The notes under the pieces are model-generated. The model searched no databases, was not told the DNA's origin, and worked only from the letters and a program-made list of their open reading frames with translations. A stretch of DNA of 56,280 bases from an uncultured Bacteroidales bacterium (GTDB lineage Bacteria > Bacteroidota > Bacteroidia > Bacteroidales > UBA932), in assembly GCA_900318955.1 (NCBI GenBank), contig ONMJ01000010.1, positions 1 through 56,280 of the forward strand, in the 5' to 3' direction. The first letter of the stretch is position 1, and every line of letters starts with the position of its first letter. Shown piece by piece: positions 42,614 to 52,008 of the stretch. A program made the translations under genes and the position numbers.

Positions 42614-44860
42614 TTACTTACTGATCTCAAGAATAGAGTTGTTACCTTCACCACCGCAGAAACGGATGGTGCCTCCATTAGGAGCTGTCAGCGTCTTTGC
42701 ATCGTTTGCCTGACGGCTACTCATTGCAGTAACCCTGACCTGTACAGAAGAAACAGCTTTAGTAGTTGTATATGTGAATTCTACCCTATTGAGGTCAGTC
42801 CCGACCATTTCAACGTTGTACTGAACATTATCGCTATCTACGGTTGCTGTCTGAAGGTCAATCGGAGCAACCCACTCTGTTCCGTCCAGAACTTCAACTT
42901 TCCAGTGCTTCAATCCGGTGGCTGAAGTCTTCATGGTTCCCGCGAAATGGATTTTCGATCCTGCCGGATAAGAGCCAGGGAGTGTCATCGAATAGAGCCA
43001 ATAATCTCCTGGCCACGCTCCCGCGCAGTAAGGTTCTCCCGTCTTTCCAACATTTCTCACGCTCTTGCCAGCTGTGTCAATTGAGGTTTTATCAATATTG
43101 ACATATGTTAGCACGGCATTCTTTTCATCGGAATCTATATACTTACCTCCGTCTCCGGCATTCTTGTCATTAGTTCCGACATACGCGCCATCAGCGTCTT
43201 TTGTCGATCCTCCGAAAGTTGGGCCATAGGTATCATAGTGGTCAACATCGAAGAACCAATTGGCAGAAATATTTGAAGGCACATCATCTCCACCACCAGG
43301 AGTGATGTCACCATTGACAGCAACACCAATATTGTCGAGATACCAGCGGTTCTGGTCCCTCGTACTGGAGATTGAAGGATCTGCGTTGGTAGGTCTGATA
43401 ATGATCCTAGTGCCTGCATCAATACCCTTGATTGCAACCTTAACATTCTGCCAAGCGAAATTACTCAGATCACCTTCTGTAGGCTGTGAAGATTCGAATA
43501 CGCTCTGTTCGAGAGTACCGGTACCCTGAAGTTCAACAGTAATGGTCATGATATCCGGTTTCATCTTGCCAGTCAGCTGCCAGCACCAGTCGAATGAGAG
43601 CTCGACATCAGCTGTCTTGCTGCCGAGGCCATTGAACGCAGGAAGTACGATACCTGCATTATATGAGGTCTTACCGAACTTGAGATAGTTGGTCTGCAGA
43701 TAAACAATATTTTGGCTCTTTGAAGGATCGAGGCTGATATCGACGAAATCCTGTCCCTTCCAGCCATTAACGATTGAATATCCTCTATTGGCAAGTTCAT
43801 CGAGAACGCCGGCACAAGACTCAGCAGTAAAAATGTTAGGAGCGGTTGAAGAAGGATTGCTTGTCCCAACTGCATCTCCAGCGGAAGAAGCAGTAGTCCA
43901 AGGCTCCAGCCACTCGAAATCATCGAAGAACGGTAGGTTGAATACTACGAGAAGGCCGTTATCCTCAGCACCAGTAACAACCATTGTAAAGTTCGTTGAG
44001 CTATTTGCAATGATGTATCCGGTGAGAGTGGCCTTATGGCCTGCAAGGTTTCCAAGAGCCTTATCGGCCGAAGCGTTTGCTATGATGGAATTATCGACTC
44101 CGTCAATAGTGAGCTTAGAACCGTTGAATACACCTGAAACAGTCACATAATCATATGCTTTGAACTTGTATGAAGCAAGAGTAGATGTAATATCCGTAGC
44201 TGCAGGATAGGTAACTTCCTTATTTGAGACCACTTTGAAATCCTCAAGATCTATAAGGGTAGCGAGATCGGATGATGTTGATTTAGATCCCTTGAAAGAA
44301 AGGACGTCTCCAACCTTCACACTCTGCTTCGACTTGATATACATGAGAGCAGTGCCGTCAGAAACGATAAATCCGTTTCCATCCATTGCGACGACCTGAG
44401 GGCCGTTTACGCTGCAAAACTCGCCGTCAGGAAGGGCTGCAACTTCTGCAAGGCTCTTCTCCGCAAGTCCGCGATATTTGTCGCCTTTCTGGTAGACAAT
44501 CACATAGGAATAGCTGATAAGTCTGTTTCCATGGAATTTAACAGTATCCCTACGGGGAAGAAGTACACCTTCGGCATCCTTGTTGTCAGCCGCTGTGATA
44601 GTAACGCCTTCGGTCGTTCCAGACTGACCTGAAGTCTGAGAGAGGGTTATCCATGAAGGATAATCAGCCACCCAGTTTCCGTCAGAAAAGACCGTCACTG
44701 CTACGGGTGAGGCGCCCTCTGCCTCGAACTCAATATACTGCTCGCTGGCAAGGACAGCCTTTGCTACCGGAGATTCCTCCTGCTTACAAGCCGCAAAAAG
44801 CATAGCAGCCAAAGCCAAAGAACCGGCAATAAATATGTTCGTTATTGTTTTCATATCCAT
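42614..44860 (-). CDS. BACON/DUF5689 surface lipoprotein with jelly-roll and shared C-terminal domain
   Basis: A 748-aa lipoprotein (AAMLFAAC, Cys25). Residues ~38-110 match a BACON domain (YIEFEAEGASPVAVTVFSDG, WITLSQTSGQSG). An OB-fold-like DUF5689 region follows (~125-305, GDKYRGLAEKSLAEVAALPDG, IVSDGTALMYIKSK, VGDVLSFKGSK, VSGVFNGSKLTIDG). Then comes a jelly-roll-like segment (FFDDFEWLEPW, WYLDNIGV) and a C-terminal domain (~534-748) shared with the DUF4886 lipoprotein. No catalytic motif is seen. Its place after SusD suggests a cell-surface ligand-binding role, like SusE/SusF. It starts 6 bases after the susD stop. Confidence 0.85.
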   Translation of the reverse strand: MDMKTITNIFIAGSLALAAMLFAACKQEESPVAKAVLASEQYIEFEAEGASPVAVTVFSDGNWVADYPSWITLSQTSGQSGTTEGVTITAADNKDAEGVLLPRRDTVKFHGNRLISYSYVIVYQKGDKYRGLAEKSLAEVAALPDGEFCSVNGPQVVAMDGNGFIVSDGTALMYIKSKQSVKVGDVLSFKGSKSTSSDLATLIDLEDFKVVSNKEVTYPAATDITSTLASYKFKAYDYVTVSGVFNGSKLTIDGVDNSIIANASADKALGNLAGHKATLTGYIIANSSTNFTMVVTGAEDNGLLVVFNLPFFDDFEWLEPWTTASSAGDAVGTSNPSSTAPNIFTAESCAGVLDELANRGYSIVNGWKGQDFVDISLDPSKSQNIVYLQTNYLKFGKTSYNAGIVLPAFNGLGSKTADVELSFDWCWQLTGKMKPDIMTITVELQGTGTLEQSVFESSQPTEGDLSNFAWQNVKVAIKGIDAGTRIIIRPTNADPSISSTRDQNRWYLDNIGVAVNGDITPGGGDDVPSNISANWFFDVDHYDTYGPTFGGSTKDADGAYVGTNDKNAGDGGKYIDSDEKNAVLTYVNIDKTSIDTAGKSVRNVGKTGEPYCAGAWPGDYWLYSMTLPGSYPAGSKIHFAGTMKTSATGLKHWKVEVLDGTEWVAPIDLQTATVDSDNVQYNVEMVGTDLNRVEFTYTTTKAVSSVQVRVTAMSSRQANDAKTLTAPNGGTIRFCGGEGNNSILEISK

Positions 44861-44866
44861 AAAATA

Positions 44867-46723
44867 TTAGAAGCTGAGACCGTCATTCCATCCAGGATTC
44901 TGGCTGAGATTATTGTTGAGAGAACGCTCATCTATCGGAATCGGGAAGAAGTAGTCTCTAGCCTCGTTGAATGAAGGCTGAGGATCAAGATACTGGAAAG
45001 GCTCCAGATACCCCTTGTTACCGTCTGAAAGATAGACGTCAGTGCCAATCTTGAAGAGATAGGTAGCAGATGTCTTTGCAGGGACCGGATCTTCCGCTCC
45101 GTAGAAATTGACATCCATTGTACCGTCGCCGTCGATATCCACAGGACCTTTGCCAGAGATATAGATTCCTCTGTAATACTTTGGCTTGCTATCGGTAGCA
45201 TTGAGGCAGTATCCTGCCTTCCAACGGTCGATATCCTCGATTCTGAATCCTTCCATACAAAGCTCGACAGCCCTTTCGCGACGAATTTCAAGAATAACTC
45301 CCTTGTTGGTGCCGGTTACATTGGGATAGCCGTAGTCCGCAGAAGAAAGATATGGATCAGGATTTGCGTTAGCCTGGGCCATGTTCATATGAGGCATTCC
45401 TACCCTATCACGAAGTTTGTTGACAGAGATGTCCAAGTCATTCTGATCGAGAGTACCAAGCTCTGCCTTCGCTTCTGCATAGATGAGGTATACTTCTGCA
45501 AGACGGAAGATGGGTAGATCATTGTATGAACGGTCAAATTTGTCGTTTGAGGCATTGTTTACGGGCATCACCCACTTGCCGAATTGGAAACCGGTCAAGG
45601 TAATATTCATGTCAACGCCTTCCTTTACACCGGAATACGAATACTTGCCAGCATTTTCGGTAATTCTGGAATAACCTGGAAGACGTACAGTCTGAGCAAG
45701 ACGAGGATCGCGGTCCTTGACTTCTTCAACAAACGGCATTGTTTCCCAACCAGCCTTGTCGGTAAAGCGGGAACCATCTTTCATCAGGTACATGTCAACG
45801 AACTTCTTGGTAAGACTGTAGCGGCCTTGTGAGTTCATGAGAGAAATAGCAGTTCCGTTGTGGAAGAGCTCTGTTCCTAAATCGAAATTGACGGAAAGGA
45901 GGTACTCTTGAGGATACTCGTCATACCTTGAGAAGAGAACCGCATAGTCTAGGTTGGGATCTCCCGTAGAATAAAGTTTGAGAGAGCCTTCATCCATAAT
46001 CTCCTTTGCTGCCTTTGCTGCCAGATCGAGATAGTAGTTGTAATCATGCCCGTCAAGAACGAGATCGTGATACTTTCTGAACGTACCCTCAAAGAGGCAG
46101 AAACGAGCCTTTAGAGCAAGTGCCGCCCACTTTGTTACACGATAGTGATGACCGTTGGGATAGCTAACGGGGAGATTCTCAATAGCATAGTCGATATCCT
46201 CGATCATATGTGTCATTACAAGTTCCCTGCTGTCACGGGGTGCCTGAAGAATAGGATCGTCAGTACCGGGCTCATGATCAAGCCACGGGACATCTCCGAA
46301 ACGAACGACTTTCGTGTAGTAGATATAAGCCCTAAAAAATCTTGCGACGCCTGCATATTTCTTGTAAGCAGCTTCATCCTTGCAGTTTTTAGCAGACCAT
46401 TCCAGACAGGTGTTAAGTTTGCGGAGATCGGTCCATGACCAGCCACCGCCGGAGTTCGGAACAATCCTATTGTCTCCGCCCTTGATAAAGTCGGAGGGGT
46501 TATTCTTGATGACCTGGTCGCTCTGCTCGTTATAAACACCTTCCTTGGGAAGAAGGTTGTTGTAAAGCGAGTTGGTAAAGAGCTGAAGCTCAGTTTCAGA
46601 AGTAAAGTAAGACTCCAGTGACATCTTTGACTGGGGAGTCTTTTCCAGGACATCATCACAAGCAGTCAAGCCTAATACAGCAACTGCCAAAAGCATAATA
46701 TATTTTTTCATATCTATTTTCAT
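44867..46723 (-). CDS. SusD/RagB outer-membrane substrate-binding lipoprotein
   Basis: A 618-aa lipoprotein (LLAVAVLGLTAC, Cys22 counted from this start). SusD-like helices and TPR-like repeats include SLESYFTSETELQLFTNSLY near the N-terminus, FRAYIYYTKVVRFGDVPWLD, VTKWAALALKARFCLFEG, PIFRLAEVYLIYAEAKAELG and the C-terminal EIRRERAVELCMEGFRIEDIDRWK, YFFPIPIDERSLNNNLSQNPG. It lies on the outer face, capping the SusC channel. A start 12 bases downstream (46711) is also possible. The ligand cannot be read from sequence. Confidence 0.95.
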   Translation of the reverse strand: MKIDMKKYIMLLAVAVLGLTACDDVLEKTPQSKMSLESYFTSETELQLFTNSLYNNLLPKEGVYNEQSDQVIKNNPSDFIKGGDNRIVPNSGGGWSWTDLRKLNTCLEWSAKNCKDEAAYKKYAGVARFFRAYIYYTKVVRFGDVPWLDHEPGTDDPILQAPRDSRELVMTHMIEDIDYAIENLPVSYPNGHHYRVTKWAALALKARFCLFEGTFRKYHDLVLDGHDYNYYLDLAAKAAKEIMDEGSLKLYSTGDPNLDYAVLFSRYDEYPQEYLLSVNFDLGTELFHNGTAISLMNSQGRYSLTKKFVDMYLMKDGSRFTDKAGWETMPFVEEVKDRDPRLAQTVRLPGYSRITENAGKYSYSGVKEGVDMNITLTGFQFGKWVMPVNNASNDKFDRSYNDLPIFRLAEVYLIYAEAKAELGTLDQNDLDISVNKLRDRVGMPHMNMAQANANPDPYLSSADYGYPNVTGTNKGVILEIRRERAVELCMEGFRIEDIDRWKAGYCLNATDSKPKYYRGIYISGKGPVDIDGDGTMDVNFYGAEDPVPAKTSATYLFKIGTDVYLSDGNKGYLEPFQYLDPQPSFNEARDYFFPIPIDERSLNNNLSQNPGWNDGLSF

Positions 46724-46737
46724 TTTGAAGTCCCGAA

Positions 46738-49700
46738 TTAGAATTTAATATCGATACCGAACATGAAGGACTTCTGCCAAGGATAGAACATACGGTTGTA
46801 TGAACCGTCCCTGTTCAGTGCGCCTTCAGGATCAACATAGATAGAGTGTTTCTTGAGAGGAGACCAGTACTGAAGGTTTTCTCCAGTAAAATATACTCTC
46901 GCGCTGCTAAGGCCGACAACCTTGGAAACATTCTTCGGAAGAGTGTAACCTATAGTGAGGTTCTTGAGACGGAGATATCTGACATTCTGAAGATAACGGG
47001 TATTGACATAACGCAGCTGTCCCTTGCCGTTATATGCGAGATATGCAACAGCACGGGGGAAATATGCGTCAGTATTGTCATAATCCCAGCACTGATCAAG
47101 GAAATTCTTAGGAAGATATGATGTCATAGGCTGCGAGAACGGTCCCCAGAAAGCAAAGGACTGATACTGCGGATACCAGTAGTGGTTACCTGTTCCCTGG
47201 AAGAAGATCTGGAAATCGAACCCGGCGAAGTCAGCCCCGAGTGTAAGACCATACTGAAAATGAGGTAGAGAGTTTCCGAGAATCTTACGGTCTCCCGGAT
47301 CATCTACTGTATTGGCACCAATTCCGATAACACCATCAGGAACGCCATCAGGGCCGCTGATATCTTCATATTTGAGATAACCTGCAGCCCACTTTCCATT
47401 GGTAATCTTACCATTGACATAGGCCAGATTGACTATCGAAGCATATTCCTGTGCCTCTTCATCTGTCTGGAAAAGGTCATTAGCGACAAAGCCCCAGATC
47501 TCGCCTATCTTCTGCCCAACATAGAAATCCTTAGCGAAAGATTTGTTAGGGTTGTCATATTTGGTGATCTCGGAATCATAGTCGCTCAATGTTGCCCTGA
47601 AGAAATATCCAAAAGGTTTAGCGCCAAGTTTGAAGGAATCCTTCCAGGTAAGTGATAATTCATATCCCTTTGTGCGGAGGTCAGCGGTATTCTGCTTAGG
47701 TGCATCTGCTCCGTAGAGAGATGGAAGTTTGACACCTTCTGTGAGCATGTCCTTGGTGTCACGGATGTAAGCCTCACCGGTAAACTGGAGTCTGTCGTTC
47801 CAAAGACCTAGATCGAGACCGAGGTTATATTGCTCTGTCCTCTCCCAGGTAAGGTCCGAACTGTTAGGAGCCTGTACATTGGAGTACTTGGCAACTGTCG
47901 ATCCCTCACCGAATGTATAGTGGGCGAAGTTATTGACATTGATATTTCTGATATAGAGATAGTTGCTTACATTCTGGTTACCAAGCGTACCGTATGAAGC
48001 ACGAAGCTTGAGGTTGCTGATGGTGCTCTTAAGAGGCTTGAAGAAAGGTTCTTCAGAAATACGCCAGCCTGCGGAAGCCGAAGGGAAGAAGCCCCAGCGG
48101 TGACCAGCAGCAAAACGGGAAGTTCCGTCATAACGGCCTGAAGCCTCAAAAAGATAACGTCCCTTATAGTCATAGTTGAGACGGCCGAAGAAACCGAGGA
48201 GAGCATATTCGGACTGACCGCCCTCAATCATCATGACCGTAGAACCGTCCACAGCTGCACCGACAAGGTCAAAGTCAGAAAGTTCTTCAGTAAGAAGATA
48301 ATCACCAGTCATGGTAAGGCTCTTTGAGTGCTGAGTCTCGTAGTTGCCTCCACCCATTATCTTGAAGTTGTGGCCATCGCCGAAGGTATTCTCATATGTA
48401 GCATAAACATTAGTAGAATAGTAGTTGTAAGTTGTCTGGCTCTCAACAAGTTCATCAAGACCTGCTCCCTGATCGTAGACCTGTATCTCCTGCTCGGGAT
48501 ACTGGCGATAACGGAAATTGGTCTTTCTGTGCATATTCCTGTTCTGGTGGAACCTATATGTAAAGTTACCAACGATGGACATACCCTTGAAAGGCTTGAT
48601 AGTCAACTCAGAAGTATTCGCGAAGTCGGTTCTCTTTGCATAGTTGACATCCTTACCTTCGTTGAAGACGATATGACGTCCATTTCCTACAGCATAAGTT
48701 CCATTCAGCACTCCTGATTCGGGGAGATAGACCCAGCTTCCGTCAGGATTCTGCATCGGGAAGATAGGAAGAGCATGGGCTGCGCTGTAAGCGATAGCAT
48801 TCTCTGTATTGTCGACGCCGATGTAATCGTAACTTGAGCTATAGAAAGAGGTATTGTTTGAGAAACGGATGTATTTGTTCACATCGAAATCAACCTTCGA
48901 ACGGAGATTGTATTTCTGGAATACATCGGGATTAGCCTTGATGATACCGGTCTCGTTGTCATATCCGCCGGAAACATAGTAGCGTACGCTCTTGTTGCCT
49001 CCTGAAAGTGAGACATTGTGCTGCTGGACCGGATGGCGGTCATTGAAGAGGCTATGCCACCAGTCGTTATTTCCATAATATCTCCAATGGAGGGATCCGC
49101 TTCTTTCCTGAAGAACTGTCCAGGGACGACTGGGATCCTCGACCTTATCGTTGACACGAGCAAGAAGCTGAGTCATGTCGTAGTCATCATAGAGAACATA
49201 GTTGGAGCCTTCAGAAGCCATACGGAATTTATTGATAGTATAGACTGACCAATAACCCGTTGTCTCGAAATCGGTTGACGTCGTGGGCTCTTCCCAGCCA
49301 AAACGTCCGCTGTAACGAACAGTTGCCTTGCCACCAGCATCAATTCCTGATTTGGTCGTAACCAAAATGACTCCGAAAGCTGCACGAGCACCATAAACGG
49401 CAGCAGCAGATGCATCCTTGATAACTGAAATGGATTCGACATCGTTGGGGTTGACCCTGTTGATATCACCAACGGCTCCGTCAATGAGGACTAGAGGAGA
49501 AGCACCGTTAATGGATGTGTATCCACGGATGTTTAAAGTTCCTGTTGCACCAGGATTACCTGCTGAGGTAGTGATGTTGAGTCCAGGGACAGCACCCTGA
49601 AGCATGTTGGAAAGAGAGTGAGAAGAGCGGTTCTCAAGTTCAGTTGCCTCGACGGCAGTTACGGCTCCGGTCAAGTTGACCTTCTTCTGAACACCATAAC

Positions 49701-50031
49701 CGACGACAACCGTCTCTTCCAGAGTCATGGAATCTTCCTCAAGAACAATGACTACATTGCTCTGGGAAGGATTGACTGTAATCCTCTTGGCAGTGTAGCC
49801 GAGGCTGGACACTTCCAGTTCAACTGCGCCGGACGGAATTCTCAAAGAGAAAGAACCGTCAGCACCAGTAACGGTACCGTTAGAGGTTCCGACCTGGATT
49901 ACTGCAGCACCGGGGACAGCCTGGTCTCCGGTGTCGATCACTCTACCACTGAGTGCACGGTTCTGGGCATTCATCCCAAGAGCTATACACAGTGCTGTGA
50001 GCGTAAGAGCGATTCGTTTGAAATGAATCAT
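46738..50031 (-). CDS. SusC/RagA TonB-dependent outer-membrane transporter
   Basis: A 1097-aa protein with a signal peptide (ALTLTALCIALGMNAQ), a CarboxypepD_reg-like domain (LSGRVIDTGDQAVPGAAVIQVGTSNGT), a TonB box region (TVVVGYGVQKKVNLTGAV), a plug domain (NMLQGAVPGLNI, LNIRGYTSINGASPLVLIDG, NDVESISVIKDASAAAVYGARAAFGVILVTTK) and a 22-strand barrel ending in MFGIDIKF. No STN domain is present, so it probably does not signal to a FecR-type anti-sigma factor. It pairs with the SusD 14 bases downstream and is preceded after 27 bases by the lipoprotein phosphoesterase. Confidence 0.97.
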   Translation of the reverse strand: MIHFKRIALTLTALCIALGMNAQNRALSGRVIDTGDQAVPGAAVIQVGTSNGTVTGADGSFSLRIPSGAVELEVSSLGYTAKRITVNPSQSNVVIVLEEDSMTLEETVVVGYGVQKKVNLTGAVTAVEATELENRSSHSLSNMLQGAVPGLNITTSAGNPGATGTLNIRGYTSINGASPLVLIDGAVGDINRVNPNDVESISVIKDASAAAVYGARAAFGVILVTTKSGIDAGGKATVRYSGRFGWEEPTTSTDFETTGYWSVYTINKFRMASEGSNYVLYDDYDMTQLLARVNDKVEDPSRPWTVLQERSGSLHWRYYGNNDWWHSLFNDRHPVQQHNVSLSGGNKSVRYYVSGGYDNETGIIKANPDVFQKYNLRSKVDFDVNKYIRFSNNTSFYSSSYDYIGVDNTENAIAYSAAHALPIFPMQNPDGSWVYLPESGVLNGTYAVGNGRHIVFNEGKDVNYAKRTDFANTSELTIKPFKGMSIVGNFTYRFHQNRNMHRKTNFRYRQYPEQEIQVYDQGAGLDELVESQTTYNYYSTNVYATYENTFGDGHNFKIMGGGNYETQHSKSLTMTGDYLLTEELSDFDLVGAAVDGSTVMMIEGGQSEYALLGFFGRLNYDYKGRYLFEASGRYDGTSRFAAGHRWGFFPSASAGWRISEEPFFKPLKSTISNLKLRASYGTLGNQNVSNYLYIRNINVNNFAHYTFGEGSTVAKYSNVQAPNSSDLTWERTEQYNLGLDLGLWNDRLQFTGEAYIRDTKDMLTEGVKLPSLYGADAPKQNTADLRTKGYELSLTWKDSFKLGAKPFGYFFRATLSDYDSEITKYDNPNKSFAKDFYVGQKIGEIWGFVANDLFQTDEEAQEYASIVNLAYVNGKITNGKWAAGYLKYEDISGPDGVPDGVIGIGANTVDDPGDRKILGNSLPHFQYGLTLGADFAGFDFQIFFQGTGNHYWYPQYQSFAFWGPFSQPMTSYLPKNFLDQCWDYDNTDAYFPRAVAYLAYNGKGQLRYVNTRYLQNVRYLRLKNLTIGYTLPKNVSKVVGLSSARVYFTGENLQYWSPLKKHSIYVDPEGALNRDGSYNRMFYPWQKSFMFGIDIKF

Positions 50032-50058
50032 AATAAAATGATAGTTAGTTAATAATTG

Positions 50059-52002
50059 TTATTTGTTTAAATAGTTGTTCGTATTGAAGGCCTTTGGTCT
50101 TGTCATTGTCTCTGTGTAGACATTGCCGAAGCGGTCCGTCACCTTGACTGAGAGAGTAGAACTGGCCGATGACGCGTTCACTTTGAAGAAATGGGTAAAT
50201 GAATCTGTACAGAAACTGGGGCTTTTGGATGTCGACATTCTCTTTGCAGTCAAAGCTATGACATGAAGGGGGTCATATGCCCATACAGGAATGACTTCCA
50301 GCTCTTTTCCGTCTTCAGTAACGGATATTTTCCACGTAGGATCATAGTTCCAGACGTTGATAAGGACATCATTCACTGCATAACCGCTATAGGATGTCAC
50401 ATATTTCTGGAAATTGCTATTGTCGTTAGCAATGGACATTGTGACATTTTTCTTTACCTCGTTCATGTCATACGAACGGAACTGATAGCTTATCGGCCAT
50501 GTAGAAGACTTATACTGCCAAGTCATATCGGTACCGTTAACCTTAAGGATAGTATATCCGCCCGGAGCCCCGTCAGTAGAGACATGGACTCCGGGAGTAA
50601 GCTTGCCGCTCCACCACCATGCGGCACAAACGGCTCCGGCATTGTGCTCAAAATATCCGCCTTTTTCCATATTGTCATAATTGAAGGTCTTATGAGTATG
50701 GGCGGTAAACGCATGGACCTTATAGTCTTTCAGTGCGGCAAGAAGTGCATCCGTGTTAGCCTCTCCGGTTGCGTTCGCCCCTGACATTCCGGCATACCAG
50801 CCCTTCGAGTTCGGCCGCATTATCGGAGCATGGGTGGAGAGAATAATAGTGGAGCCCTTCGGAACATAAGCGAGGTCTTTTCTCAGCCAGTCCATCTGGT
50901 TCTTGGTGATGTCGCAGACATACTCTCCTCTCGCGTCAGATCCCGTACCCACATTGTTGTAGTCGATATCGTCTAGCACGATACCATGGATCTTGCCGAG
51001 ATTATATGAATAATAAGTAGGACCGACATCGCGTATGTAACGGAATTCTTTCTTGAAATCGCCCGCTTCATTCATATCGTTGTCATGATTTCCCATGGTA
51101 TGGAAGAAGAGGATATTCTTGAAGTACTTATTGGTCTCCAGAAGATAATTCGGGAAAGTGAAGTTCTTGTCATACCAATATAGATCCCATGTCATATCAC
51201 CGAGGGTCAGACAGTACTTTTTGCCGGAAGTCGCGTTGATCTCATCAACACAGTCAAGAGCAACTTCCTTAAACTGATTGAGGTCATTGTTGCGGTTGGC
51301 AAGATGCATATCTCCGAGAATGAAGAATGTGAAGTTCTCATTATCAGATTTAATCAGAGTGAAGTCTCGTCTGTCAACAGTCGAAATCGATGACGAAACG
51401 GATGAATGGAATTCAGGGAGAATGCCGTCTGAAGGGACCTCATAACCGCTTGGAATGGTCATGAAAACATATCCCTGCTGCTTCTGCGACTGAATCTGGT
51501 ACACTCCATTTGAATCTGTGGTAACCACTTCGTAGCCATCCGAAACGATAACTCCGGGGACTCCGACTCCATTGCAAGTGATCAGTCCATAAATGTTTGT
51601 ACCATCTTTGACTTCTATATCGAGAGATTTCATGACAGTAATCTCTGTCGCTCCTACGTACTTATTGATCCCGTTGGACTGGATATAGACTGTATACCGT
51701 CCTCCGACGAGATCCGACGGAAGCTCAAACACCAACGCGTTGGACCCTACGGATACAATCTTGCAGACATAATCATTCTGGGAAGCAGACCGCAGGACAA
51801 TATAGTCGGAAGTAGTAGCTCCCGTAGTTGCTATCAGACGGAAAGATATGTTATCGCCCTCCTGGACTTCAATCTTGGATGGCACCACGATATTGGACGC
51901 GACAATTTTATTGACGGATGTATTATTCTCAGGCTCCTTCCCGCATGAGAATGCCAGAATAAGCGAGAAGATGATAAAAAAACACTGTTTTGTTATTTTC
52001 AT
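50059..52002 (-). CDS. Lipoprotein calcineurin-like metallophosphoesterase
   Basis: A 647-aa lipoprotein (FFIIFSLILAFSC, Cys20). Residues ~30-125 are an IPT/TIG-like or Ig-like strand domain (SKIEVQEGDNISFRL). Next is a Metallophos_N domain (LITCNGVGVPGVIVSDGYEVV), then the phosphoesterase core: GDMH, LGDMTWD, MGNHDND, STHAP and AHTH (the usual GHxH with Ala for Gly), and a Metallophos_C domain. The last three domains correspond to those of the secreted GDPD fusion at 36755. It should remove phosphate groups at the cell surface or in the periplasm. It lies 6 bases after the GlpT gene. Confidence 0.9.
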   Translation of the reverse strand: MKITKQCFFIIFSLILAFSCGKEPENNTSVNKIVASNIVVPSKIEVQEGDNISFRLIATTGATTSDYIVLRSASQNDYVCKIVSVGSNALVFELPSDLVGGRYTVYIQSNGINKYVGATEITVMKSLDIEVKDGTNIYGLITCNGVGVPGVIVSDGYEVVTTDSNGVYQIQSQKQQGYVFMTIPSGYEVPSDGILPEFHSSVSSSISTVDRRDFTLIKSDNENFTFFILGDMHLANRNNDLNQFKEVALDCVDEINATSGKKYCLTLGDMTWDLYWYDKNFTFPNYLLETNKYFKNILFFHTMGNHDNDMNEAGDFKKEFRYIRDVGPTYYSYNLGKIHGIVLDDIDYNNVGTGSDARGEYVCDITKNQMDWLRKDLAYVPKGSTIILSTHAPIMRPNSKGWYAGMSGANATGEANTDALLAALKDYKVHAFTAHTHKTFNYDNMEKGGYFEHNAGAVCAAWWWSGKLTPGVHVSTDGAPGGYTILKVNGTDMTWQYKSSTWPISYQFRSYDMNEVKKNVTMSIANDNSNFQKYVTSYSGYAVNDVLINVWNYDPTWKISVTEDGKELEVIPVWAYDPLHVIALTAKRMSTSKSPSFCTDSFTHFFKVNASSASSTLSVKVTDRFGNVYTETMTRPKAFNTNNYLNK

Positions 52003-52008
52003 ATTGAG

